Shown here: in pieces, positions 1 through 10,702 of the stretch
How the letters are laid out: each line of letters opens with the position of its first letter
How positions within the stretch are numbered: the stretch's first letter is position 1
Source: Dirofilaria immitis
Lineage: Eukaryota; Nematoda; Chromadorea; Rhabditida; Onchocercidae
DNA length: 64,000 nt
Assembly: GCA_024305405.1 (NCBI GenBank)
Contig: JAKNDB010000109.1
Location: 5,828,001-5,892,000, forward strand
Reading direction: 5' to 3'
The notes under the pieces: model-generated
What the model saw: the letters and a program-made list of their open reading frames with translations, nothing else
Told to the model about the DNA's origin: nothing
Databases searched by the model: none
Made by a program: the position numbers and the translations under genes

Positions 1-916
1 AAGTTTTATTAGCAGATTGGGAGATGAAAGAAAAAGAAGCTGTGTACTAAAATCTGGATAAATGATTCATTTGTCCGAGAAATATTACAAATTTCTTTGA
101 TTATTTGTAGAAACAAACATGTAGACACAGTCATAACACCGTTTATTTGATAAGATAGAAGTGAGAAAATATGTTCATTATGTATTTAGTAGCAATTTAT
201 TGAAGTTTGCAGATTAATTCATTGTTTGATATGAAAAAGCAAATAAAAAGAAATCTTTAATTAAAGTAGAAATAATGCCTCAGGATTTGGGTATATTTCT
301 AACCACAGCAATTTTATTAATCCTCCTCTCTTTTTGGTGTTTTAGAATATTTTATATGCCGAGTTTTGTCTAAACCTCATATGTTTTTGACAAAAATTCA
401 TCAGCGCTTAACAAATAGCTGTAGATTCAACGCTCTATCAATTTTGTTGAAATCGACAAATTTTCGACCAAATTCATCCAACACGAATGAAACCGACATA
501 TACATTGCCAAAAAATTTTCATTTAAAAATGTTTTCTTATAACTGTGCATTTAATATCAATTCTCAATTTCAGTTATACCACTTTATTAGGAAATTCTGC
601 ATTTCTTTCCTGACAAAATGTTGACAAGTTGTTATGAAATCAAAAATGTCAAGTTAGATGAAAATCTTTTGTCAGTTTCTGGACAAGACAGCTATTAGTT
701 GTGTAAACAGTCCTGTGCTATCAACAATACTTTTTTAACTTCGCAAGATATTAACGTTAGGTTTGAGAATTGATATTAAATTTTGAATTTCATTATAAGT
801 TTTTTCCATTTTGAATTTCATTATAAGTTTTAAATTTTAAATTTCATTACAAGTGAAAGTTTTGAACTTATAAATCCAAGTTGTCGTAATAAATGGTTAA
901 AATTACTAAAAATGAT
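1..916 (+). repeat. Left arm of a giant inverted repeat
   Basis: Read as reverse complement, this arm matches 1558-2472 from end to end. I compared the arms line by line and found one difference: a run of five T at about 384-388 against four A in the partner at 2086-2089. Position 1 pairs with 2472 and position 916 with 1558. The arm begins at the window edge, so its true outer end is unknown. It contains short internal repeats around 779-870 (variants of a motif like TGAATTTCATTATAAGTTTT) and a nested 18-bp inverted pair. I see no open reading frame of note. It could be the terminus of a fold-back transposon, a recent inverted duplication, or a snap-back assembly artefact. Confidence 0.96.
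550..780. repeat. Nested small inverted-repeat element inside the left arm
   Basis: The 18 bases at 550-567 (TTTAATATCAATTCTCAA) are the exact reverse complement of 763-780, enclosing 195 bp. The same arrangement appears mirrored in the right arm at 1694-1711 and 1907-1924. The size and perfect short termini look like a small non-autonomous element (MITE) that was already in the sequence before the large inverted structure formed. No coding capacity is visible, and I did not identify a target-site duplication. Confidence 0.55.
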
Positions 917-1014
917 TGCATGAATTCTAAAATTTAGAAATTTAACAACAAAAAAATTCATGGTTAAAGCTTTTATCTATACGAAGAACTCTGTCACGTT
1001 GGAATTGCTCATAA

Positions 1015-1359
1015 ACTTTCGGAATTAAGGAATTCTAGATACCAAAAAATAGAGCTGAAATCAAAATTGGATTGTAAGTGGTGTAATTCCAGACTAACAG
1101 TTATATCGTGCAGTCAAACACTCTCGAACATTTGCATAAGATGGTTTGGATTATCTGGGTCCTACTCTACCAAAATAGATAATGATGTAATCAAAAGATA
1201 GGTAGCTTTATTTACGTGCGGTATTTAGAATTTAAATTATCTGCTGAAAGCTTCTTTAACATACTAAGAAAGTTCATAGCTCGTCGTGGCTATCCTGAAT
1301 TAATTCTGAGTGATGACGCTGGTCATTTTCAGTTGGTTTTTCAGACTATAATGGAATAA
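1015..1359 (+). pseudogene. Decayed BEL/Pao-type retrotransposon integrase fragment in the loop
   Basis: Several reading frames, broken by stops and shifts, carry recognisable pieces of a Pao-class integrase in the right order. About 1033-1074 gives an IPKNRAEIK stretch like the conserved block before the zinc finger. At 1073-1084 there is a CKWC knuckle. At 1143-1175 there is GLDYLGPTLPK, holding the first catalytic aspartate. At 1243-1356, 38 codons are open and include RKFIARRGYPELILSDD, holding the second aspartate, before a TAA at 1357-1359. The third catalytic residue, reverse transcriptase, RNase H and gag are not visible. It is a non-functional remnant. The family call comes from motif order and wording, not from a database search. 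Confidence 0.8.
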
Positions 1360-1557
1360 GATACGCATTTGACCGAATCCCTAGCTTTTAACAAGAAAAA
1401 TATAATACCGAAGGTTCTAAGAAATGGATGAGTTTGTGAAGAACAATTTTGATGATAGAAAATTACTATGGGAGAGAGAACTGAAAATCCTAATAGTGAA
1501 AAAGAAGATATATTTAATATCTGACCATCAACATCCGTAAACTTTGATGATTACATT

Positions 1558-2472
1558 ATCATTTTTAGTAATTTTAACCATTTATTACGACAACTTGGAT
1601 TTATAAGTTCAAAACTTTCACTTGTAATGAAATTTAAAATTTAAAACTTATAATGAAATTCAAAATGGAAAAAACTTATAATGAAATTCAAAATTTAATA
1701 TCAATTCTCAAACCTAACGTTAATATCTTGCGAAGTTAAAAAAGTATTGTTGATAGCACAGGACTGTTTACACAACTAATAGCTGTCTTGTCCAGAAACT
1801 GACAAAAGATTTTCATCTAACTTGACATTTTTGATTTCATAACAACTTGTCAACATTTTGTCAGGAAAGAAATGCAGAATTTCCTAATAAAGTGGTATAA
1901 CTGAAATTGAGAATTGATATTAAATGCACAGTTATAAGAAAACATTTTTAAATGAAAATTTTTTGGCAATGTATATGTCGGTTTCATTCGTGTTGGATGA
2001 ATTTGGTCGAAAATTTGTCGATTTCAACAAAATTGATAGAGCGTTGAATCTACAGCTATTTGTTAAGCGCTGATGAATTTTTGTCAAAACATATGAGGTT
2101 TAGACAAAACTCGGCATATAAAATATTCTAAAACACCAAAAAGAGAGGAGGATTAATAAAATTGCTGTGGTTAGAAATATACCCAAATCCTGAGGCATTA
2201 TTTCTACTTTAATTAAAGATTTCTTTTTATTTGCTTTTTCATATCAAACAATGAATTAATCTGCAAACTTCAATAAATTGCTACTAAATACATAATGAAC
2301 ATATTTTCTCACTTCTATCTTATCAAATAAACGGTGTTATGACTGTGTCTACATGTTTGTTTCTACAAATAATCAAAGAAATTTGTAATATTTCTCGGAC
2401 AAATGAATCATTTATCCAGATTTTAGTACACAGCTTCTTTTTCTTTCATCTCCCAATCTGCTAATAAAACTT
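1558..2472 (-). repeat. Right arm of the giant inverted repeat
   Basis: This is the reverse complement of 1-916 with one observed single-base difference, in a homopolymer. The loop between the arms (917-1557) holds the integrase remnant. Immediately after 2472 the sequence is unique within the window, but the partner boundary lies outside it, so 2472 is not necessarily the end of the repeat. Identity this high over more than 900 bp of non-coding AT-rich DNA implies a very recent origin, ongoing gene conversion, or an assembly artefact. Confidence 0.96.
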
Positions 2473-5400
2473 GTATGCATTATTTAAAATGTTGAAATTC
2501 ATGTTAATTCTCTAGAACAAGGACTAAGGCTTAAATGCATTGTTTGAAATATTTAAGCTTTATCTATCACTTATCCTTTGTTTGATAACCAACATTTTGC
2601 ATAATTAACAACATATAAGTCACCGCTCTACTATCAAGACCGATGATTGTTCATATAAAAAGGTGTTTCTCGGGTCAACAGTATTAGTATCAGTATCAGT
2701 GTTAATGATCATAACTCTTCTCGACAATTCGGTGATAAGCTTGTTCAATTTGAATGGCTTTTGTAGCTTAGTATTTCTTTTACCAGTGTATACAACTATT
2801 AAGAATTTTTTATCAGGATCGCTTGCTAAAGATCTGGTGTATTCAATTCCTGAAATTGCTCTACTCGTCGTATTATCTAATAATTTTCTTATAAATTCTA
2901 TAAATATTAAATCTTGTGGTAATCAATAAAATCTTCATCCATATTATTTATCTGTGGTGAACAAAAAAAAACTTCCACGACAAAAACTACTTCTACGTAA
3001 CGACGCGGTTGCAGGCTTGTTAGTAATACCTAATTTGAATAGCTCTTGTTAAAATACAGAAACTGTTGTTGCCCATATTTCAAAAATATGTGAATATGCT
3101 TTTCCAAATAATTTTCTATACCAATATAAACTCCATTTTAAGAAGAAATGGTCTAACTGCAACTTTGTAGCCCTAGAACTTCTAAGATAGTTTTTCAAAA
3201 AAAATCTCAAGACACTAAAACAAACTTATTTAAATTTAAAATTTTGAAGCAAGTTTTTGCACAACTATTATCAGTGTTTTCCTCAAGAAGCATCTAACCT
3301 GAAGTGATAAATTTGCTTCCGGTATTTTAGAAATGGATGAATATATTTACGAACATCGGGAAAATGAGATGTGGTGCTGGTTTTGAACAATTTTGATACT
3401 ATATCACAGAGCAATGTATTTCATGAAGTTTGGATTTGCCAGTAAGAATTATGTTTATATGTTACGTGGAAAGTATAAAAACAAAGATGATTCGGACAGC
3501 TTTTTGAAGACATGGAAAATATTTAAGATGTCACAAGGTTCTCTAGTTTATATCTTTTATATTCAAATTCATTGAAATCCGATATTTTTGTATTTTATTA
3601 TTAGTGGTTCGAATCCCATAATAAGATTAATTTACTAATGACTAGTGAAGCAACCAACAATCGCTGATTCAACTGTTTTGTGAAATTGAAAATCCTGTCA
3701 CACAAATAATTAACTAGAAAAGGTTGTCCTTTTTTGATCTTTCTCTACTTTGTTTTTGAAAAATGAACGTAATTTTAAAATAGACATTAATGTTGCTAGC
3801 TGAAAGAAGTTACCGATTCTCATTTTGGAGTCTGATCTTCATAAATTTCAAGCTACAGAAACGTGTGTCTTTTATACTGCAACTATTAATCTCCTTTTAC
3901 TTGCTCTTGCCTGCTTAGACTTCCACTCATGCACCATTCAATCAAACTCCATTTTGCGCTATTCAAATCACAGCAATTAAACAAGCACCAACGTTGTTAC
4001 ATTCCACCATCAATCATTATGCCTACTGATACCATAAGAGAATTCCTGCTTATTTTCATATAATAGATATCGTTGTTTGAGCGGACTAAATGAGACCAAA
4101 TGAAATATATTTGTCCATATAATATTTGACTTTGTTTGGCCAGTGATAAATATCGCTTCTTGTGAAAGATACGATTTAAATTTGCGAAAGATTTAAATTT
4201 TTCATTAAAAAAGTCTCATCCTCTCCGAGAATCCTAAAAGTCTCATCCTCTCCGAGAATCCTAATCTTTAATCTTCCATTTGAGTGTCTAGGTGCAATAT
4301 TCGTAATTGATTGAATTTTCAAACCCGACCTAAGTAAATGATATTCGCTATGGTAGTAAAAAATTGAGGCGAGAAAATGTCTACACCGGAATGTGAATAT
4401 TTATGTAGACGTATTGTTGCAAAGCAAAATGTCTAAAAACAAAAGAATTGTGCAGAATTAAGTGGAAAGACAACACCTTTTTCCACAAATCTTATCATCT
4501 ACCGCTCGATTTCTCACTTTTTGAGCATTTCTGAAAAATTTGCTAACGCTTCACTCATCCTACAATTTTTCGCGAAATTTGCATGAAGTATGTTAGACAT
4601 AAGATGGCCCATGAAGATTCTCATATAGAGTGATGAAATATTTTCAGAGTCCGGCAACATATTTAATTGCTGCAGTAAGCATCTTTGGTGGTTCTTATCC
4701 GATGAAAAAGACTTTATCAAAATGTTCACAATTAATTCCAAAGAATGATCCATGGGTAGCTTTTCTAACCGATTACAAATTTTTGCTTGTAATTTTGGGA
4801 CAAAGATATTGCGGTGTGACCGTTAGTTGATATCAACGCTATTTGCAATTCTCTTCAGCTACAATTATTAACAGCAAACGATGTGTAGTATATTTGAAAA
4901 ACAGCTTAATCAAAATTAAGCTGTTATTCTATATCGCAAAACAAATTGAGGAATTACCTAACGAAGTTGTTACTGGTATGGTTGAAGCAGATGTATATTA
5001 GATTTCGACGTGTTTAAATCTCCCTATACTTAATACAGCAAAATTCTCAAGCAACAGCATTATTCTTCTACGCTTCATCACAAGAATCAATTAAAGAAGT
5101 CAAAACCCACAGTCGAAAAACGCAGACGAAGATTCCTGATCACTTTTTCGATGATATTCAAGGCGTAGATTTCTGCGCTCTTCGGAGCTCCCCATGCCCA
5201 TCCATACATCAATCGAATAAAACCTCGCTCGCATTCATACATATATTGAGACACTCGCACATGTGCTAAGATGGAATTGATGCCTTGTTGCCGATATCGG
5301 AAATCTTATTTAGAGTTGTTATCAATGTTAGTAGCAACTAGATCTCCAGCAAATTTCATCATGCTAGCCTTTATCTCCTATTTTTCCTTGTTCTCCTTTC

Positions 5401-8400
5401 CGATATCACCTGTTGTGCCTCTTACTACCTGAAAAAAGCACGGCAACAATATTCGTCTCCCTAAGGAAATTTTGTTCTACGCAGATTGTCAAAACCCTCG
5501 TTTCCGGTAATATCAGTGATCATTTTATATTTTATTTCGTTATCCAGTACGTACTTTACATTTATTATTAAGCTGATCATTTGGTGGTTGTAAGATTTTT
5601 CTTTATTACTATTCCCGGTGAAGAGATATTACACGCAATGATTAACTAAGGAAAAGTTCACTGTATCTGGAATATACACTAATCATTTCCGTCCTTGAAT
5701 CTTATTTCTTCGGCGTATTTTATTTGCTCGGCGCTTGCTAGAATGTTTTACATACGCATACACATATATTACTGCATATATGCATAATTCCCTTCATCAA
5801 CCGAAATTCGGACATCTAAAACATCACATCGATCTGCCCGAGATTACTTGTCAATATTCATAACATCGTTACGTGCGCATAGCTTTAAAGTTAACCATGA
5901 AGTAATTTTTATTTTGGATGAAGCAAATATATCAATTTCAATTCCGAAAGGCATAGAAGAAGGCGCTAAAGTAAGCAATGTGCCAAAAATATATCGAAAG
6001 ATAATGAAAATAATTTATTAGGTCAGGGTTGGGGTTGGGTATATAGAAAAGTAATAAAGCCTGCGCAGGTTGCTCTGAATTATAATAAGCTTGGATAATA
6101 GGCTATTGGAGACAAAAATAGTATAGAAGAAAAGAGCTAATAATGAGCTTCCATATGCTGTCAATAAAGCAAGTAAAATGGTATCCTTCATGAATTTTAC
6201 TTTCTTTTGTGATGGTAACATCAAGGATTCTTCGTCTTATTACACTTTTTGTTACAACTTTTATCATCAGTTATGTCTTATTTTGATTTCATCACTTTCA
6301 ATACCAAGGAGTTGAAAAATTAGTTTGGTATAATTAATTTGACTGAGTTTTTCTTTTCCAGAAGCCAATAGTGCTTTAAAGGCTTGCGTCATCTGCAACC
6401 CTCGTTGTACAATCTTTAGCTGATAATCACGGCATATATTAATATGTGAAGAAGGTAATTGCTGGCTTATGGACTGAAACCGTCAAGCGATACATTAAAA
6501 TTTAAACGTTAAAAGGTAAAATATCCAAATCAAATTCCTGATTAATTAAAATCAGAAAATAAGTAAACAATAAAGAAATCCAAATATATTCTTTGTTTCG
6601 GAAAAATTGGTTTGTAAGAATTGTGATGATGAAGAGTGATCTAAAAAATAACTTGATCGAAAAGATTAAGTAGTTAATGGCACTATAAATATAAAAAAGA
6701 TTTATTTGATAATTGAATGTCTTTGACGTGCAACAACATAACGAATACTGCATAAGATGATATCAGAAGATCCAGAAATTTCTGGCTGGTGAATAAAAGA
6801 TGTATGATAGCGACATATTGGACATGGTAAACATCATAAAAAAGAAAAAGAAATAATAGTTAACAGATGACGAATTATTGACCGGCAATTAAATATATAA
6901 GAATTGCTACACCCGTAAACATAAAAACCGATCATTCATGTCAAAACCGATTCTTAGTCGTTCTTTTTTTTTCATGCATAGACTAGATTGAAATTATAAA
7001 ATTCAAAGCAGTTGTGTTTGAAGCAAAACGAAAAAAATTAAAAATTATTTGCTTTACGTTACCCAGCATTTCGAAACATATATAAGATGAAGCAACAATT
7101 GAAGGAAAAGATTCACAAGGATTTGAAAAAATAAGATCACAATTCAATGACATTGGGATTTCTTATTGCTGAGGCATCAATAAAAACTTAAATTAAAATT
7201 CTCGAATAACTTCCTGCTAAATTTCTAAATTTTTCCAGAATGGAAACATTGAATTCAATATTCTAGATAGTTTGCATATACATTCGCACTTGAATGCTTA
7301 TGCATGTAAGCTTCATCAAAAATAGTTTCCGGAAATAGCTTAACTAACAAATAACGATGTTATGGATAATGCCAAATTAACTAAAACACATACCTGAGAT
7401 GTTTTTCACATATTTTCTTGGTTTATATCTATTGCAATAGAATATCAGTGGAATTCTGGATTGGATTAAAAACGCTTTCCCTGCATTCCTTTTAAATCTT
7501 TTCTGTTGTGCAAAAGAATACGATTTCCGATGTAAAAAGCAGTTGGCTAAGATCGTAAATCATCTAACATGAAATCTTTTAAGATCAGAAAGAATTAGAA
7601 CTCTGTCTAAGCCGTCGGAATATTAAAAAGTCTTGGGCTTATAACAAAAGCATATCCAGTTGACTATTAATATATTAGCAAGTGTAGTGATTCATTTTTC
7701 AAGTGTAAAAAATATTTTTGTACCGGTGTACTATCGTTCTCATTAGATGAAGTAGTAAGTAAATGCGAATATGGTATCGCTTGCTTACTTGTGAAGCTGC
7801 CGCAGTAGTGCAATTCACTGATAAGGTCCTGTCCCGAAATGATGCTGAAATTTAATAAAAATTGGGAGTTTTTGGAAGGAAAAATTCATAGAGATTTTGC
7901 CATAACATATTTAAGTCCAAAAATTTCTTCAAATCAACATTTCTGAGTTCTATTATGAATATTTTCCTAAAAACCATTCAGTCGTGCTATGGAAGTGATA
8001 AGAGTAAAATACTATTAAGGACCCGCAGGATATGTTCTGATGTTTTGCAAGTTTTTAATTACACAAACTGCTAACGGGCAATCCAGATTACCCGACAGCT
8101 GATTTGCGAGTACATTCAATAACTCACGTTTCTGATCTACGGTTGTGTATGACGCCTATTCCACCTTCACTGGAAAACATGTTACGGTGAATAACCGCAT
8201 GTTTTAATAGTTTTGACAACTAGGAATTTGTAATTACCAATAGCATAACCAGTGATTACAGGAAGTATTTGACTGTGTCCAGAACAGATATACTCCCAAT
8301 TAAACATGATGCACTGAACGGCGGAAAGCATTAGTGAACCGATAAGTCACTTGCCAGATACAGACAGTCTTATTTTTAGAAATTTTAACCAGTCATTATG

Positions 8401-8482
8401 TTGACGCCTAATTCTTTGAGATAAAATATTTTCGAAATCCTAAAATTTTTCATAAAAAGATTAAAAAAATTTAGGTACTTAT
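2473..8482. other. Intergenic region without a supportable gene
   Basis: About 6 kb of AT-rich sequence. Only short, low-complexity open frames occur. The longest are a plus-strand hydrophobic frame at 2663-2929 that begins with GTG, and 80-residue frames near 4514-4830. None has domain motifs, splice-consistent neighbours or a convincing start. The stretch at 3330-3400 shares two short blocks in the same order with the retro-element loop at 1420-1460, so part of this region may be old transposon debris. The only clear structure is the 27-bp tandem duplication at 4210-4263. Confidence 0.5.
4210..4263. repeat. Two-copy 27-bp tandem duplication
   Basis: The unit AAGTCTCATCCTCTCCGAGA and the bases that follow occur twice head to tail with a 27-bp period and no mismatches. 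It lies in non-coding DNA and is GC-richer than its surroundings. It is probably a slippage or replication duplication. Confidence 0.85.
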
Positions 8483-10702
8483 TTACAGTAGCTTTTTGTG
8501 GAATTTTTTCCCTGCTAATGGTGGCATGATTGACAGAGATGATGAATGCAATCTGGGAGATGTTGGTTGTTGCAATCCGTCTGTATGTGTTGCAGTACAG
8601 CATGATGTCCGTTCGATGGGTAGTTCTGTAGTTATAGTTGTGCAAGCTTTATCCGGAGTCTTCATACATTTACAGCAAATGCATGCACATATGCATAGGC
8701 ATGCGGATAAACTTACTGCAGCCATACTAATAAGTAAGAGCGTTAAACCGGTTAATGAACCCAACGGATCATCAGTTAAAACTGAAATGATTTCAAATTT
8801 TATTACAAAACTTTTATTTCCTATAGAAGCTTTAACAAGATATTTGTTGAAATAAAATTTGCATCTCCGAATTTTCCAAACATTTCGCTTAAATAGACTA
8901 TAGTAAGATGGCATAAATCTGCCATTTTTGCATGCATCTTTTTTAAATCAAACCATAGATATTTTCGTTTATTTAATTAGAATTCAAGGATAAAACAAAA
9001 ACAAACAATCGCATTTATGAGCAATTTGCAATTCGCGTATCAAATCGGATTCATCCTTACAATCTGGATATCGATTACAAGCAAGTTCTGCAGCAATACA
9101 TTCTTGATTCTTGCATGTGAATTCTCGTTGGGCGTTGCATGGCGCTTTAAAATCATTATTGTAAAACTGGCGATATATTAATGCATTGCATTTCTTCGAA
9201 CACGGTCAAGTACCTTCTTTTTGAAAGAGGCTATGTTCATATTTTAGTATTTTAGTATAAACGATTTTTGGTCGGGATAAAAGTAAAGTGAAATGAATAG
9301 CCTTGAAAAAGATGCTTGTTCCAGTCTTGAACAGACAGATATCAAAAGAACAGTTCCCATCATGATAAGCGCATATTATATTTAGAAATCGCGAAATAGT
9401 AGGCGAAAAAATAAAGCATTACATATTTACATAAATTTAACAAAAATTTCCAAAAAGAACTTACCAACATTTGATTTCCGAAATGCAGACCAAAGTAGTC
9501 GAAATCCTTCACCATTATGATGAAATGGTAATTCAGCATCCGTATGCCACCAAAGTGTCAACGCGTTCTCTGTCGAAACGGCCAATTCGCTAGTATTTTG
9601 AATGGTACCGCAAAATTGACCAAGTATTGGCCCCGGTGAAGTATCTTCTTGGTTTGCATCTCGTAAAGCTTGAGGATCGATTGGTTTTTCATGCTGAGGT
9701 TTTTTTTTCAGTTTAAAAAGTGAAATTTGTCAGTCATTCATTTAATTCATAACTCATAATTCATAACTTTAAAATATACAAAATTCTGGAATAAGAAAAC
9801 TTAATCTCCCAAAATTCTCCCGAAACCAGTTTAAATTCAACAAATTACAGTTGAAAATGTGAAAAAAGCGAGAGGAAATGTCAGTAATTACAAGCTGTAT
9901 CAGTTCCATAATTTTAAATTTGAACAACTATGATACTTAAAATTTATTAGAAAATAGAAACTAAAAATTTGCATTAAGAACAAAGCTTTACAGCAAGAAA
10001 AAGAAAACAAATATTTTTGCTAAAAAAAGATATATTTGTTTGCTGATATAAAACAAACATCGAAAACATGAAGCGTATCCTTATCACAATTATGAGCATT
10101 ACCGAGCACATTGAAATCAAGTACCCGTAAGCGTATACGATAACCAGATGGTGCTGTTATCAGCAAGAAGCAATTCTTGGATGCATTGTACGGAATGGTT
10201 CCATATAATTGATGCGATATCAATAAACCGGACAGAGCGGTTACATGACGTTCCAGTTTTGACTTGCAGTTATCTAAGTAGCTTGAACCATCGAAATAAC
10301 CTATAAACGCGAGTTGTATAAAATTACTATCAAAACAGAAATTTTCGTTAAACGTGAAAAACTTCACAACACATCATAGAATAATTTATTTTCGATTAAC
10401 CACTAATGCTTTCAGTTTACAAAACGATAAATAATATATACTGTATGCTGATAATTTACTTATTTGTGGCTCGTATGACAACACAGCATTGCCGGGAGTA
10501 ATTAAAATATAGCAGGAAATAAGTGGAACGGCTGTTGTGCGGACCATCCAAACAATGGTCATTATTTGAGATAATGCCGATGATATTCGTGATTCCGGTA
10601 GCGATAACAGTGTTAGTGATGATAAAGATGGAACTAATATTGTTTCAGAAATTACAGCAGGTGAAGATGAAATTATAGTTGACATATATGCTAGTGACAT
10701 CC
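8483..10702 (-). CDS. CUB + LDL-receptor class A single-pass membrane protein
   Basis: I assembled six exons on the minus strand: 10700-10460, 10300-10059, 9693-9465, 9325-9263, 9213-9007 and 8781-8483. All junctions use GT-AG and all phases agree, giving about 426 residues. Order of parts: an N-terminal stretch with a signal-peptide-like segment after the ATG at 10562 (MTIVWMVRTTAVPLIS); one CUB domain split over exons 2-3 (four Cys; ends GEGFRLLWSAF); a linker; an LDLa repeat (CKNQECIAAELAC then DCKDESD); a membrane span (TGLTLLLISMAAVSLSA) followed by CLCICACICCKC; and a tail of about 60 residues ending in TAA. The start is uncertain: ATG 10700 directly follows an acceptor-like CTCTCAG, and ATG 10562 begins the signal sequence. 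Exon 5 has an in-frame TGA at 9208-9206. CUB plus LDLa plus a single span recalls NETO/SOL-2 and LEV-10 receptor-auxiliary proteins, but only one CUB is visible, so no symbol is given. The 63-nt exon 4 is the least certain. Confidence 0.8.

Noticed and set aside
1..2472. Polinton/Maverick element (retroviral-type integrase with inverted ends)
   Set aside because: The loop is only about 640 bp, the integrase wording is Pao-like, and no polymerase or capsid genes are present.
2663..2929. Hydrophobic 88-codon frame beginning with GTG
   Set aside because: It has no ATG start, no splice context and a composition expected of AT-rich non-coding DNA.
3600..3625. TGGTTCGAATCCCA, resembling a tRNA T-arm
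   Set aside because: Only two of the inner stem pairs form, and no matching acceptor, D-arm or anticodon arm is found upstream.
8496..8855. 119-codon plus-strand frame
   Set aside because: It is antisense to the last exon of the CUB/LDLa gene, which has domain and splice support.
9206..9208. Selenocysteine as an explanation for in-frame TGA
   Set aside because: CUB/LDLa and nephrin-type proteins are not selenoproteins, and no SECIS-like structure was noticed.
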